From Salipiger mucosus DSM 16094 (lineage in GTDB: Bacteria; Pseudomonadota; Alphaproteobacteria; Rhodobacterales; Rhodobacteraceae): DNA of 45,096 nt. Within the stretch, counting starts at the first letter, position 1. Each line of letters opens with the position of its first letter. The notes under the pieces are model-generated. The model did not search any database. It had not been told where the DNA came from and saw only the letters and a list, made by a program, of their open reading frames with translations. The stretch spans positions 1 through 45,096 of the forward strand of contig NZ_KE557290.1 of the NCBI RefSeq assembly GCF_000442255.1. The letters are read 5' to 3'. The translations under genes and the position numbers were made by a program. This document shows positions 32,071-41,710 of this stretch, piece after piece.

Positions 32071-33192
32071 ATGAAATCAGCACTCATCACCGGCATCACA
32101 GGCCAGGACGGTTCCTACCTGGCAGAGTTTCTTTTGGAGAAAGGCTACGAGGTCCACGGCATCAAGCGTCGTGCTTCTTTGTTCAACACCCAGCGGGTCG
32201 ATCACATTTACCAGGATCCGCATGAACCGAACCCTAAGCTCAAGTTGCACTACGGCGACCTGACCGATACGTCGAACCTCACCCGGATCATCTCCGAGGT
32301 TCAGCCTGATGAGGTCTACAACCTGGGTGCCCAGTCTCATGTGGCTGTAAGCTTCGAAGCCCCGGAATATACGGCAGACGTGGACGGCATCGGTACGCTG
32401 CGCCTTCTGGAGGCGATCCGCTTCCTCGGGCTCGAGAAGAAGACCCGGTTCTACCAGGCCTCGACCTCCGAGCTTTTTGGTCTCGTGCAGGAAACCCCAC
32501 AAAAAGAGACAACGCCTTTCTACCCACGTTCGCCTTACGCTGCTGCGAAGCTCTACGCCTACTGGATTACGGTGAACTACCGTGAGAGCTATGGGATGTA
32601 TGCTTGCAACGGCATCCTTTTCAACCATGAGAGCCCGCGTCGTGGCGAGACCTTCGTGACCCGCAAGATCACCCGTGGCCTCGCCAACATTGCACTGGGG
32701 CTCGAGGATTGCCTCTACATGGGCAACATCGACAGCTTGCGCGATTGGGGCCATGCAAAGGACTATGTACGCATGCAGTGGATGATGCTGCAGCAGGATG
32801 TCGCCGAAGATTTCGTTATTGGAACCGGCAAGCAGTATTCGGTCCGTGAGTTCATCGACTGGACCGCCAAGGAGCTCTCGATCGAACTGGATTTTTCGGG
32901 CGAAGGCACCGAGGAAACCGCGACCGTCAAGTCGGTGGACAACAACGTCGCCCCGGCGGTGAAGCCGGGCGACGTCATCATGCGTATCGATCCGCGCTAT
33001 TTTCGACCCGCGGAGGTGGATACGCTTTTGGGCGACCCAACTCGCGCCAAGGAAAAGCTCGGCTGGGTGCCTGAAATCACCGCTCAGGAGATGTGCACTG
33101 AGATGGTGGCTGAAGACCTCAAGACCGCGAAGCGCTATGCCCTACTGAAAGAACATGGGCTTGATTTGCCCGTGAGCCTCGAAAACGGCTGA
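32071..33192 (+). CDS. gmd: GDP-mannose 4,6-dehydratase
   Basis: Encodes 373 aa from ATG 32071; longer upstream frames overlap the preceding GT gene. Short-chain dehydrogenase fold with [16 protein letters not shown] (NADP binding), [23 protein letters not shown], catalytic STSELFG and [12 protein letters not shown] (YxxxK), [16 protein letters not shown], and DWGHAKDYV. Converts GDP-mannose to GDP-4-keto-6-deoxymannose, the branch point to GDP-fucose. The next gene, fcl, completes the pathway. Full length with all key motifs. Confidence 0.95.
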   Translation: MKSALITGITGQDGSYLAEFLLEKGYEVHGIKRRASLFNTQRVDHIYQDPHEPNPKLKLHYGDLTDTSNLTRIISEVQPDEVYNLGAQSHVAVSFEAPEYTADVDGIGTLRLLEAIRFLGLEKKTRFYQASTSELFGLVQETPQKETTPFYPRSPYAAAKLYAYWITVNYRESYGMYACNGILFNHESPRRGETFVTRKITRGLANIALGLEDCLYMGNIDSLRDWGHAKDYVRMQWMMLQQDVAEDFVIGTGKQYSVREFIDWTAKELSIELDFSGEGTEETATVKSVDNNVAPAVKPGDVIMRIDPRYFRPAEVDTLLGDPTRAKEKLGWVPEITAQEMCTEMVAEDLKTAKRYALLKEHGLDLPVSLENG

Positions 33193-33242
33193 ACGCTAGG
33201 CGCCGTGAACGGCTTTCCTAGCATAAGGAAGAGATGGAACGT

Positions 33243-34232
33243 ATGTCACAGAAACGCATCTACGTAGCGGGTCATCGCGGCATGGTAGGTGGGGCCATCT
33301 TGCGTCACTTGCAGGAGCGTGACGACGTTGAAATCATTACCCGCCCCCATGCCGAGCTCGACTTAACCGATCAGGCCGAGGTACGCGCGTTCTTCGAGGC
33401 AGAACGACCAGACGTGGTCGTTTTGGCGGCTGCCAAGGTGGGGGGGATTCACGCCAACAACACCTACCCAGCTGATTTCATATACGAAAACCTGATGATC
33501 GAGTGTAACGTAATCCATCAGGCCCATGCTGCTGGAGTCCAACGGTTGCTGCAATTGGGATCGTCATGCATCTACCCCCGTGACGTTCCTCAACCAATGG
33601 CTGAACACGCATTGCTAACTGGCACATTGGAATCCACCAATGAGCCTTACGCTATTGCCAAGATTGCAGGAATCAAGCTCTGCGAAAGCTACAACCGGCA
33701 GCACGGGCGCGACTACCGTTCGGTCATGCCCACCAACCTATACGGGCCGGGTGATAATTTCCATCCCGAAAATTCTCATGTCCTGCCAGCACTCATACGT
33801 CGCTTTCACGAAGCGGTTCGGGACGGGCGCAAAGAAGTTGTGATCTGGGGTACCGGATCGCCAATGCGGGAATTTTTGCACGTTGAAGACATGGCAGAGG
33901 CAAGCCTCTTCATTCTGGGCCTGCCAACAGAAACCTACGCGGCCAATACTGAGCCGATGTTGAGTCACATCAACGTGGGGAGCGGGTCCGAAATCTCAAT
34001 CAAAGACCTAGCGACAATGGTTGCAAACATCGTAGGTTTCCATGGCGATCTCCGCTTTGACACTTCGAAACCCGATGGAACTCCACGCAAACTAATGGAC
34101 GTCACACGTCTGTCCAATATGGGCTGGGCTGCCAAAATCGAACTACGAGACGGAATCGCACAAACCTACAGATGGTACCTTGACAACCTAAACCCCGGAA
34201 GAACGAGCACCTCCAATATCCGAGAATCATAG
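33243..34232 (+). CDS. fcl: GDP-L-fucose synthase
   Basis: Encodes 329 aa from ATG 33243; an ATG at 33234 sits directly on the AGGAAGAG ribosome site, so the second start is preferred. Motifs: [12 protein letters not shown] (NADPH binding), [25 protein letters not shown] with catalytic Ser, [11 protein letters not shown] (YxxxK), [23 protein letters not shown]. Performs the 3,5-epimerisation and 4-reduction giving GDP-L-fucose. It lies 50 bp after gmd. From about the middle of this gene onward the DNA becomes more AT-rich. Confidence 0.94.
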   Translation: MSQKRIYVAGHRGMVGGAILRHLQERDDVEIITRPHAELDLTDQAEVRAFFEAERPDVVVLAAAKVGGIHANNTYPADFIYENLMIECNVIHQAHAAGVQRLLQLGSSCIYPRDVPQPMAEHALLTGTLESTNEPYAIAKIAGIKLCESYNRQHGRDYRSVMPTNLYGPGDNFHPENSHVLPALIRRFHEAVRDGRKEVVIWGTGSPMREFLHVEDMAEASLFILGLPTETYAANTEPMLSHINVGSGSEISIKDLATMVANIVGFHGDLRFDTSKPDGTPRKLMDVTRLSNMGWAAKIELRDGIAQTYRWYLDNLNPGRTSTSNIRES

Positions 34233-34449
34233 ACTTGACACACATATGTTGGGCCAAACGACATGAAGCGCAATCCAAAACCAAATCCAACTTTGAGAAG
34301 TGAGGTGTGCGCCTGCCCACAGCGATTGCGTCTCCAATATACAGGCTCAATCTCCATCTGGCGTCTTCTTCCTCGTCGAGTTCGGGAATATTCTACATAT
34401 ACAAATCGACATCAATTAAATACACACTACGCAGAAGCGTCGTAAGCTC

Positions 34450-35277
34450 ATGGCATTTATGAAGTCCGCTCCAGTTAGAAAGAGCCGTGCGATCTTTTCT
34501 CGCATTCCGCGCCTAATCGCTCGAACATCCGCCTCGGATGACGACTATCTTCACCATCCACCAGTAATTGTTAACTCTCTTCCTAAGAGTGGCACACACC
34601 TTTTGATGCAACTCGCCATGAACCTACCGGGGACGCGGCAGTATGGCAGTTTCATCGCTCAAACGCCCTCGCTCACGCTAAAGCTGAGGTCGCAGCAAGC
34701 GATCGATAGAAGAATTAAATCGGTTGCTCCAGGCGAAGTCGTCGGTGCGCACCTTCACTACAGCCCGGAAACCGCCGAAGCTTTAAGACGACGCAACGCC
34801 CTCCATCTGTTCATCTGGCGCGATCCAAGAGATGTACTTCTGTCGGAAGCGCACTATTTGGCAAAAATGAATCGCTGGCATGCCATGCACAAGACCTTCG
34901 CTTCGCTTTCCGATTTCGATGCACAAGTACGCTTGGCAATTACTGGGTTAGACGAGCATCGTTATCCAAGAGCAGATAAGCGCATCGGTCCGTATATGGG
35001 TTGGACCGAAAGCTACGGATGCGTATGTTTGAGATACGAAGATCTAGTAAGCCCTCAAACTAACATTCAAGAGTGCCAGCGCATAATAGACGCCTATAAA
35101 CAGCTCGCTCGCTCGCCCAGATCGTTGCCTTCGGCCAAGGAATTGGTTAACGCCATAGATCCCCAAGGCTCTCACACGTTCAACAAGGGCGGTATAGCGC
35201 GTTGGAAAGAGGAAATGAGCCCAGCTAACTTAGATTTATGCCATGCAATACTGGGGAAATGGACGGACCCGGAATGA
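34450..35277 (+). CDS. Sulfotransferase
   Basis: Encodes 275 aa (MAFMKSAPVRK; an inner ATG is at 34459). The 5'-phosphosulfate loop VIVNSLPKSGTHLLMQLA (about 38-55) and the 3'-phosphate motif FIWRDPRDVLLSEAHYL (about 118-134) mark a PAPS-dependent sulfotransferase; a further YEDLV follows. It probably transfers sulfate from PAPS to the EPS repeat unit, on fucose or another sugar. Sulfated polysaccharides are common in marine organisms and rarer in bacteria. AT-rich codon use relative to the plasmid backbone indicates separate ancestry. The substrate is inferred from the cluster only. Confidence 0.85.
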   Translation: MAFMKSAPVRKSRAIFSRIPRLIARTSASDDDYLHHPPVIVNSLPKSGTHLLMQLAMNLPGTRQYGSFIAQTPSLTLKLRSQQAIDRRIKSVAPGEVVGAHLHYSPETAEALRRRNALHLFIWRDPRDVLLSEAHYLAKMNRWHAMHKTFASLSDFDAQVRLAITGLDEHRYPRADKRIGPYMGWTESYGCVCLRYEDLVSPQTNIQECQRIIDAYKQLARSPRSLPSAKELVNAIDPQGSHTFNKGGIARWKEEMSPANLDLCHAILGKWTDPE

Positions 35278-35570
35278 CATCTCTCAGCGGTCCATGTAAC
35301 AAACTAGAATTATCGGATACAATCCCGCGACCATCAGAGCTAGACATGCATCCAAGTATATCTAAATTATCTGACCACAGAACTTGACCCTGATCGATCA
35401 GTAATGGCGTGCAACGATACTTAAATTTCCCAACGCACGATAGCCTGAAGGCACACCAGTAACACGATGCATGAGAAACGATTGAAACGCTACATATACA
35501 GCATTTGGAAGGCAACTCGATCAAATCCCCTTTTCAACCACGGCAAGCCGAAAACCGAACGAGCGCTACA
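35278..35570. other. Gap without a supported gene
   Basis: AT-rich spacer between the sulfotransferase and pyruvyltransferase genes. Open frames are short and lack ribosome sites. No promoter or hairpin stands out. Confidence 0.35.
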
Positions 35571-36641
35571 ATGAATGTCTACTTCTCACTGGCAACTCAG
35601 TTTGAAAATCTCGGCGACGAAATGATTAATACACTGCTTCTCCGAGAGGTTTCAAAGCGATGTAGGCTGGTACTTTTCGCTGGTTCCGCTCCAAATTGGT
35701 ACGTCAAATCTGTTACACGGGAAATAAATGAAGTAGGACACCGCGTCGACATCATCCACGATAAAACGAAATATATTCGACAGCTCATGCTAGCCGGCTG
35801 CTTCTCACCAGGGACAACCATATTACTTTCCTGCGGGGATGTCTCGGCGAAAGGCTCTTCAAGCCGAAAGTCCCTAGTTATGAATTTTCTTTCTCGGCTG
35901 CCATTTTTGACTTTTGCGCAAGTTGGCGCTTCGAGATTGGCGATACACGATACAGATGTGCCTTGGCTTAAACGCACTTCTATTAGATCGGGTAAAATCT
36001 CCGTACGAGATCGATACTCAAAGGCGGAACTGGCCAAGCACGATATCCGAGCGGACTTGGTTCCCGATCTTGCATTTTTAATGCAGTGCAGCCCATCACC
36101 TGCTGGCAGACGCGTAGTAATAATGCTGAGAGAGCCCGGAAATAACCAGGACGAATTTTCTAAGCTGATAGCGCAGATAGTCGGAAAATTAAAGGCGGAA
36201 GGATATAATCCGGAATTTGCCTGGCAAGTAGATCGCGATTCGGATTTTAACCGCAAGTTGGCCACTATGACCAACTGCGATATCCTTTATATTCCTGGCG
36301 CCGGGCAAGATAGAAAATCGGAAGCACTTGATTCGTACTCAAATGCTCCTTACATCATATCAAACCGCTTGCATGGATTGCTTATCGCCGCATCCCAAGG
36401 GGCAATCCCAATAGCCTTGCTCGACGACAGAGAGAGGAAGGTGCGCGGAGTACTTGAACATGCTGAGCTAGGCGATTTGATATTATCCACCGACACAGAC
36501 TATGAAGAGACCTTCGACAAGCTTACGGCCATCCTGAAAAGTCGGGACGTATATCAATCGCATGTTGCGAATGCCTTCAATACGGAGGGCCGGCATATCT
36601 GCTCAGCTCTGGACCAGTACTTCGGAAAATCATCGGCATAG
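35571..36641 (+). CDS. Polysaccharide pyruvyl transferase family protein
   Basis: Encodes 356 aa from ATG 35571 (MNVYFSLATQ). Family signs: FENLGDEMINTLLLREV near the N-terminus (NxGDE motif), GKISVRDRYSKAELAKHDIR, then ADLVPDLAFLM, and YIISNRLHGLLIAASQGAIP with the conserved Arg-His-Gly. Enzymes of this family transfer pyruvate from phosphoenolpyruvate to form ketals on sugars, adding negative charge (as in xanthan or succinoglycan). The upstream extension of the frame to 35505 lacks a good start. It ends 2 nt before the flippase gene. Confidence 0.85.
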   Translation: MNVYFSLATQFENLGDEMINTLLLREVSKRCRLVLFAGSAPNWYVKSVTREINEVGHRVDIIHDKTKYIRQLMLAGCFSPGTTILLSCGDVSAKGSSSRKSLVMNFLSRLPFLTFAQVGASRLAIHDTDVPWLKRTSIRSGKISVRDRYSKAELAKHDIRADLVPDLAFLMQCSPSPAGRRVVIMLREPGNNQDEFSKLIAQIVGKLKAEGYNPEFAWQVDRDSDFNRKLATMTNCDILYIPGAGQDRKSEALDSYSNAPYIISNRLHGLLIAASQGAIPIALLDDRERKVRGVLEHAELGDLILSTDTDYEETFDKLTAILKSRDVYQSHVANAFNTEGRHICSALDQYFGKSSA

Positions 36642-36643
36642 AA

Positions 36644-37930
36644 ATGAGAATATCCGAGATATTTCGCGGTGGAGCGGTCGTTGGCTTGGGCGTAGCTGCC
36701 TCACAGGCGGTTAACATTTTGTCGTATCCGATCCTATCTCGCGTTTTCACTCCCGAGCAATTTGGCGCGTTCTCCATATTTTTTTTCGGGATGCAAATCT
36801 TAGGCGCGTCACTTTCGGCCCGTTTTGAACAAGGCATAATGTTGTGTACTACACAACGTCGAGCACGCAGCGTTCTTTTATTGGCGCAGGCAACGGCCTT
36901 AATCGCTTCACTAGCCTTGGTGATAGCCGCGATTGCGCTCCAAACGACCTTGGACGAAATATCTGGTGTAGACTTGGGGCTATTCTGGGCACTATTGCCG
37001 GTCTCGGGTTTCTTTGTATCCTGCCAAACATCACTTACATATATGGCAATACGCCTGGGCGCTTACCGCAATGTGTCGGTTGCGAAAGTTGTCAAATCGT
37101 TCTCTGCCTTTGTCATTCAAATTATTTTGGCCTATTTCGTGCTTGGAGGCATTGGAGCTCTTATCTATGGAGAGACCCTTGGTGCTGTGTTATCAATTCT
37201 CCCTCTGCTGAGATGTAGCAATAAAAGTTTGTATCGCACAGCCTTTCGGAAGGGGAGTCGGCGCCAATATTTGTTTCGGCTCGCAGGAGTATATCGGGAT
37301 CAGCCGATTTGGAATCTCCCGCACGTTCTCATGAGCCAAATCGTCCGCTGGCTCACGGCCATCATGATCGCAAGAATGTACACGACCTCGGAGGCCGGTG
37401 CGTACTTCATGATGTTTCGCGTCGTGATGATGCCCTCCACACTAGTTTCGCGCTCGCTTAGTCAAATATTTTTTCGTTCAGCGGCCGAGGAACAACGAGA
37501 CACTGGCCGGTTCGAAAGATCAATTGTGTTGATTGGACTCCCTGTTCTAACCCTTGGCGCCGTCATGGCTTTGGTTCTAAATGTATATGGCCCGACTCTG
37601 TTTACTTTTGCGCTGGGCCCATCCTGGATCGTGGCCGGCGAGATGGCCGCCGTTTTTGCACCATATGTTGTTCTTCAAATGACATTGGCAACGATCGCAC
37701 CCTCATATCTGCTAGGTAAAAAGCAAAAGGTTATGCTGGTGGTAGCGCTTTTTCAATCCGCTGTTTTTCTGGGAGGGTTTTTATTGGGCCGTCAGCTGGG
37801 TGATGATATTTTTTGGGCAATCAGAACATCTGTATGGCTTTCAGTGCCATACATGTTGTGTATGCTTATCTGGTATTATAGGATGGCGATCGAAAAGCGT
37901 GAAGGCTGCAAGGACGATAGCATTGGCTGA
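36644..37930 (+). CDS. wzx: Oligosaccharide flippase (Wzx-like)
   Basis: Encodes 428 aa with about 12 predicted TM helices (VVGLGVAASQAVNILSYPIL; LLLAQATALIASLALVIAAI; FVIQIILAYFVLGGIGALIY; and more). The N-terminal SRVFTPEQFGAFSIFF pattern (tPeeFG) is typical of the polysaccharide transport family in the MOP superfamily. It would move the undecaprenyl-PP-linked repeat unit to the periplasmic face. Start 2 nt after the previous stop. The only flippase in the window, so it pairs with the polymerase at 39205. Confidence 0.9.
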   Translation: MRISEIFRGGAVVGLGVAASQAVNILSYPILSRVFTPEQFGAFSIFFFGMQILGASLSARFEQGIMLCTTQRRARSVLLLAQATALIASLALVIAAIALQTTLDEISGVDLGLFWALLPVSGFFVSCQTSLTYMAIRLGAYRNVSVAKVVKSFSAFVIQIILAYFVLGGIGALIYGETLGAVLSILPLLRCSNKSLYRTAFRKGSRRQYLFRLAGVYRDQPIWNLPHVLMSQIVRWLTAIMIARMYTTSEAGAYFMMFRVVMMPSTLVSRSLSQIFFRSAAEEQRDTGRFERSIVLIGLPVLTLGAVMALVLNVYGPTLFTFALGPSWIVAGEMAAVFAPYVVLQMTLATIAPSYLLGKKQKVMLVVALFQSAVFLGGFLLGRQLGDDIFWAIRTSVWLSVPYMLCMLIWYYRMAIEKREGCKDDSIG

Positions 37931-39197
37931 TAAGAACTCCGAAAGCTCAACCCTGCTTTTGATTACTTTTAAGTATCCTTATGGTAACGGGGAGCCATTC
38001 CTGGAATCGGAGCTTCCATATCTGCGTCAGCGGTTTGACAAAATTTTGGTGCAGCCAATCATTGGATCGCGTTCTAGGCGGCAGCTTCCGAGCGGGTTTA
38101 CGCTATGCTCGCCACTTTACCACGACGTGGAGCAAAGGAAATTTTTTCTTTTTTCCCTCCTTTTTCCATCTGTTTGGAACGATGCCGCATTGGAGTGGCT
38201 CAACCTTAAGCGGGACAAACGACCGGTAGAGCCGAAACGACTGATGGCCTGGGCCGCTACTAAAAGAAAACTTGAACGATCAGAGGGCGTGCGCCGATTG
38301 CTAGCGTCGGAAGACAAACGGGTAGCCTACGCCTACTGGGGACATACTCCGGCGTTGGCTTCAAACCTGTTTAGGAAACGGCATATTCCGTTTGCAGTGC
38401 GATTCCATCGCGTAGACCTCTACGATTACGGAGGTCATGGGTATATCTATGGCAAAAGCAAGCCGCAAAGTTTTCCTTGGCGTAGCAACATTCTACACGC
38501 GCAACGAATTTTCTTTATTTCAGATCATGGCAAAGACTACTTTGAGAAGGAATGGCCGTTCGATATTGAGAATGAACGTATCCAGGTGAACCGTCTGGGT
38601 ACTTTTGATTATGGCACCTCGAGCAATGTTAAGGAAAGTGATGCCTTCACCATTGTTTCTTGCTCGAGAATAGCGCCAGTAAAGCAAGTAGAATTGATTG
38701 CGCAGTTTGCGGAAGCAATGGCTAAGTATAGTCGTAAAGTGGTTTGGCATCACTTTGGTAGCGGAAATGACGCCAAGGCTCTGGAAGCGATCAAGTGCGC
38801 TAAAAAGTGTCATAATTTGAAGGTGACGCTACATGGTTGGGTTGATAACCCTGAGATTATGCAGTTTTATCAGCGGAACAGTGTTGACCTGTTCGTAAAT
38901 CTCTCCAGATCTGAGGGTATTCCAGTTTCTATAATGGAAGCTATATCGTTTGGGATTCCAGTTTTGGCTACTGCAGTAGACGGAACTCCAGAGATCGTCA
39001 TAGAAGGTGAAAGCGGCTTCCTTTGTACGTTGGCTGATGCTCGCAATAGTGAAGATCTTGCAAACCGAGTGTTTAATGCACGCATTGATGGTCGTTGGGT
39101 CAATTTGAATCCGAGAGAAGTTTGGCAGAAACGGTTTAATGCTGATCGAAACTTTGCGATAAGCGCAAATGAGCTGTCACAAATAGCATCTGGGTGA
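37923..39197 (+). CDS. Glycosyltransferase family 4
   Basis: Encodes 424 aa from TTG 37923, which has AAGGA 8-9 nt upstream and overlaps the flippase stop by 8 nt; GTG 37899 is an alternative. GT-B architecture: STLLLITFKYPYGNGEPFLE at the start, IVSCSRIAPVKQVELIAQFA entering the donor domain, VTLHGWVDNPEIMQFYQ, and the GT4 hallmark LSRSEGIPVSIMEAISFGIP (E-x7-E). Adds a sugar to the lipid-linked repeat unit. Donor unknown. Confidence 0.87.
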   Translation: MADKNSESSTLLLITFKYPYGNGEPFLESELPYLRQRFDKILVQPIIGSRSRRQLPSGFTLCSPLYHDVEQRKFFLFSLLFPSVWNDAALEWLNLKRDKRPVEPKRLMAWAATKRKLERSEGVRRLLASEDKRVAYAYWGHTPALASNLFRKRHIPFAVRFHRVDLYDYGGHGYIYGKSKPQSFPWRSNILHAQRIFFISDHGKDYFEKEWPFDIENERIQVNRLGTFDYGTSSNVKESDAFTIVSCSRIAPVKQVELIAQFAEAMAKYSRKVVWHHFGSGNDAKALEAIKCAKKCHNLKVTLHGWVDNPEIMQFYQRNSVDLFVNLSRSEGIPVSIMEAISFGIPVLATAVDGTPEIVIEGESGFLCTLADARNSEDLANRVFNARIDGRWVNLNPREVWQKRFNADRNFAISANELSQIASG

Positions 39198-39204
39198 AGC
39201 GCTC

Positions 39205-40410
39205 ATGGCAAAATGTAGTCGACTGGCATGGGTAGCACTTAATATCTTGTTCTTCCTATTTATGACGCGCACCGAGTTTCCAGCGCTTGGACGGTTCGCA
39301 GGCCTGTCCTATTCGCTTCGCATTTTGGCCGGCGCTGCTATTATATTGCATTTTTCCCTTATTTTGGGACATGGAATCAAAGTAAAGCATGTTGTTGCAT
39401 CACTCATTTTTGCATCTGTTTTTCTGTTCAGCAATCTTTCTGATGGTACGATGTTCGCTTTGATTGCCTGTTTCTGCTTGCTGGTTGGGCTGTTTTTCGG
39501 GGGGATGGCGCAGTCGAACGAAGCGGCGTATACACTATTGTCTCTAACTCGGGTCTATGTAGCTGTGAACGTTTTCGGGTTGCTTCTTGGTGTCGTTTCA
39601 TATTTTGGACTCGGCTTGGAGATAGATTTTCATCAGTTGATGTTTCCTTGGAGCGCAGCAAGGGTCCAAGAGTTCATGGGGTTTTTCCGCGTTACCGGTT
39701 TCCAAATTGAGCCAGGTACCTATACAGCCACTGTATATTTTTGCGCGCTGGTCTCAGGCGCTCTGAGAGGAAGGCTGTTCGGTCGTATCGAATCTGTTGC
39801 AGTTGCATCGACGTTGTTTACATTGTCCGCATGGTCCATTCTTGCAGTGACCAGTTATTTTATTGGATGCTTGGTAGATTACGTTATGTCGATCGATAGA
39901 GGAGGGCGGGCCGCAAAGGCACTTGCCGCTACGCTGGCAACGGTACCGGTTTTTGGAGTTATTCTTGTACTTGATTTCGAAAGCACTGCATTCTTCCAGT
40001 ATTTCCTTGACCGCTTCACGGTGGAAGACGCATCTGGATCCATGGTGATGAAAATTCAAGCTTGGGATGCATTTACAAGCCAATTCAATGGTGGGATGAT
40101 ATTGCCTAAACCGCTTAGTATATCATTCTGCCAGACGTGCTCTTCACCTCAGGACCTAGGGACTTTAATTAATTTCGTTTGGTTTTTGGGGTTGGCTATA
40201 GCCATTCCGTTTCTGGCTGTCCTCTCCATTCGCGCATTTCGAGCAGCTGGACTCGGCTTGTTAATTTGCAGTCTTCCGCTCGTTGTTGCAAAGTTTTATT
40301 TCTTTGATCCGTCTCTTTGGCTGTACTTCGGAATTTTATTATTTTATGGTGGAGCCATGCCGGAAGCATACAAATATTACGCATCGAGGCTTGAGCATGG
40401 TCAATACTAA
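39205..40410 (+). CDS. wzy: O-antigen/EPS polymerase-like membrane protein (Wzy-like)
   Basis: Encodes 401 aa with about 10-11 predicted TM helices and a large loop around residues 270-320 (VEDASGSMVMKIQAWDAFTS and PKPLSISFCQTCSSPQ). Wzy polymerases share layout more than sequence; the layout, the unique position between glycosyltransferases and the presence of Wzx, Wzc and Wza make this the polymerase. It would join repeat units in the periplasm. Overlaps the next gene by 14 nt. Confidence 0.75.
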   Translation: MAKCSRLAWVALNILFFLFMTRTEFPALGRFAGLSYSLRILAGAAIILHFSLILGHGIKVKHVVASLIFASVFLFSNLSDGTMFALIACFCLLVGLFFGGMAQSNEAAYTLLSLTRVYVAVNVFGLLLGVVSYFGLGLEIDFHQLMFPWSAARVQEFMGFFRVTGFQIEPGTYTATVYFCALVSGALRGRLFGRIESVAVASTLFTLSAWSILAVTSYFIGCLVDYVMSIDRGGRAAKALAATLATVPVFGVILVLDFESTAFFQYFLDRFTVEDASGSMVMKIQAWDAFTSQFNGGMILPKPLSISFCQTCSSPQDLGTLINFVWFLGLAIAIPFLAVLSIRAFRAAGLGLLICSLPLVVAKFYFFDPSLWLYFGILLFYGGAMPEAYKYYASRLEHGQY

Positions 40411-41335
40411 CTCGCACAGCGACCTCGCTCCAATAGCAATTTTTGCGTTTAACAGGCCAGGTTCTGCCAAGCGATTGGTTCGATCCCTAGAGAGCAATCC
40501 GGAATTCTCGGAATCTAAAGTGTTTGTTTTCATTGATGGGAGTCGATCAAGATCAGAGCAGAGTCTGGTTGATAGTGTAGAGGAGGTTTTCCAATCAGTT
40601 TGCCACCCACGCATTTGTATTGTTAGGCGTGATGAGAACTATGGCCTCAAGAAGTCACTATCGTGTGGCATTGATGTTGTGTGCCAAAATCATGACAGTG
40701 TCGTTGTGCTGGAGGATGATCTTGAACTGAGCCAAGATGCGTTAAAGTATTTTAATTTGGGATTAAATCGATATAGGGAGGACATGAGGGTATGGAGCAT
40801 TTGCGCTGATGTACCAGATGTGAATGGATTTGGTTCTGGAGTTGCTCATTTTCTGCCGGTAGGCAGTTCCTGGGGTTGGGCTACCTGGTCGAATAGATGG
40901 GAAAATTTCTCAGCTCAGGCAAATTTATCTCGCTGTGCGAGAACCTCGCGGGGTTTCCGTGATAGGTTTAATGGTCACGGCTTGCGCCGTTTTGATAAGA
41001 TGCTGTCTATGGAAGAACAAGGATTCATAAGCAGCTGGTACGTCCATTGGCAGCTTGCAATCACCAAGTATGGTGGCTTATCTCTTTTTCCTCCTGAACC
41101 CATGGTTCGTAATATGGGGTTTTCTGCAGGAACTCATTCATCAAAATTCAGCCTGCCGAGCCTATTTGGAGTTCGAGAAAAGAGCCTGTCGAAAATGAAC
41201 TTCACTCTGCCTTCGCAGGTTGAGATTGATTTCGAATTCGGTCAACGTGTTATCGATAGTCGCGAATGGAGACTGTATAGGTTTAATTCTGTTTTGGGCC
41301 GCATTAAGAGAAGAATCCGTCGCGTTCGGCGGTAA
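40397..41335 (+). CDS. Glycosyltransferase family 2-like protein
   Basis: Encodes 312 aa from ATG 40397, with GAGG 7 nt upstream, overlapping the polymerase stop by 14 nt. GT-A fold: APIAIFAFNRPGSAKRLVRS, then VFIDGSR, a central SVVVLEDDLELS (EDD metal-binding motif) and GSSWGWATWSNRWENF, a signature of GT2-like proteins in EPS clusters. Adds a sugar in the cytoplasm. It is the last gene of the AT-rich block and ends in a very basic tail (RIKRRIRRVRR). Confidence 0.82.
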   Translation: MVNTNSHSDLAPIAIFAFNRPGSAKRLVRSLESNPEFSESKVFVFIDGSRSRSEQSLVDSVEEVFQSVCHPRICIVRRDENYGLKKSLSCGIDVVCQNHDSVVVLEDDLELSQDALKYFNLGLNRYREDMRVWSICADVPDVNGFGSGVAHFLPVGSSWGWATWSNRWENFSAQANLSRCARTSRGFRDRFNGHGLRRFDKMLSMEEQGFISSWYVHWQLAITKYGGLSLFPPEPMVRNMGFSAGTHSSKFSLPSLFGVREKSLSKMNFTLPSQVEIDFEFGQRVIDSREWRLYRFNSVLGRIKRRIRRVRR

Positions 41336-41710
41336 ATGCGCCGGCCGCCTTTGAATAAGGCGGTAATCGCAACTTCAGTGATTGCGTGGATATATTTCGG
41401 TTAAATGTGCTGATTTGGTGCATATAATTTATTTTATTTTTTGTGTCGCACTCCTCAGCAGGGCCGCGCACATCATAAAATAGATATAGTCCTAACTTCA
41501 CGGTAATTAGTATCTCAGAATTTATGCGCTCCTATCGCGTTGAGGAGACCTCCAACGCGGGCAACCAGAACGCGCTTGAGGGGTTTAGAAGCTGAGGTTC
41601 AAAGTGTGAGCTGAAGGAATAATCTCGATTGCGTCGCTGTCCGAGTATCGCGGCTAGTGGGGATAACAGTTCGGTTTTTGAGCATGCTATGACATTTTAG
41701 TCACCTGAGG
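41336..41710. promoter_or_regulatory. Intergenic region before wzc
   Basis: A hairpin (stem 41345-41351 / 41357-41363, loop 5 nt) just after the glycosyltransferase may end that transcript, though no T-run follows. The rest is AT-rich and should contain the wzc promoter. No coding frame is supported. Confidence 0.4.
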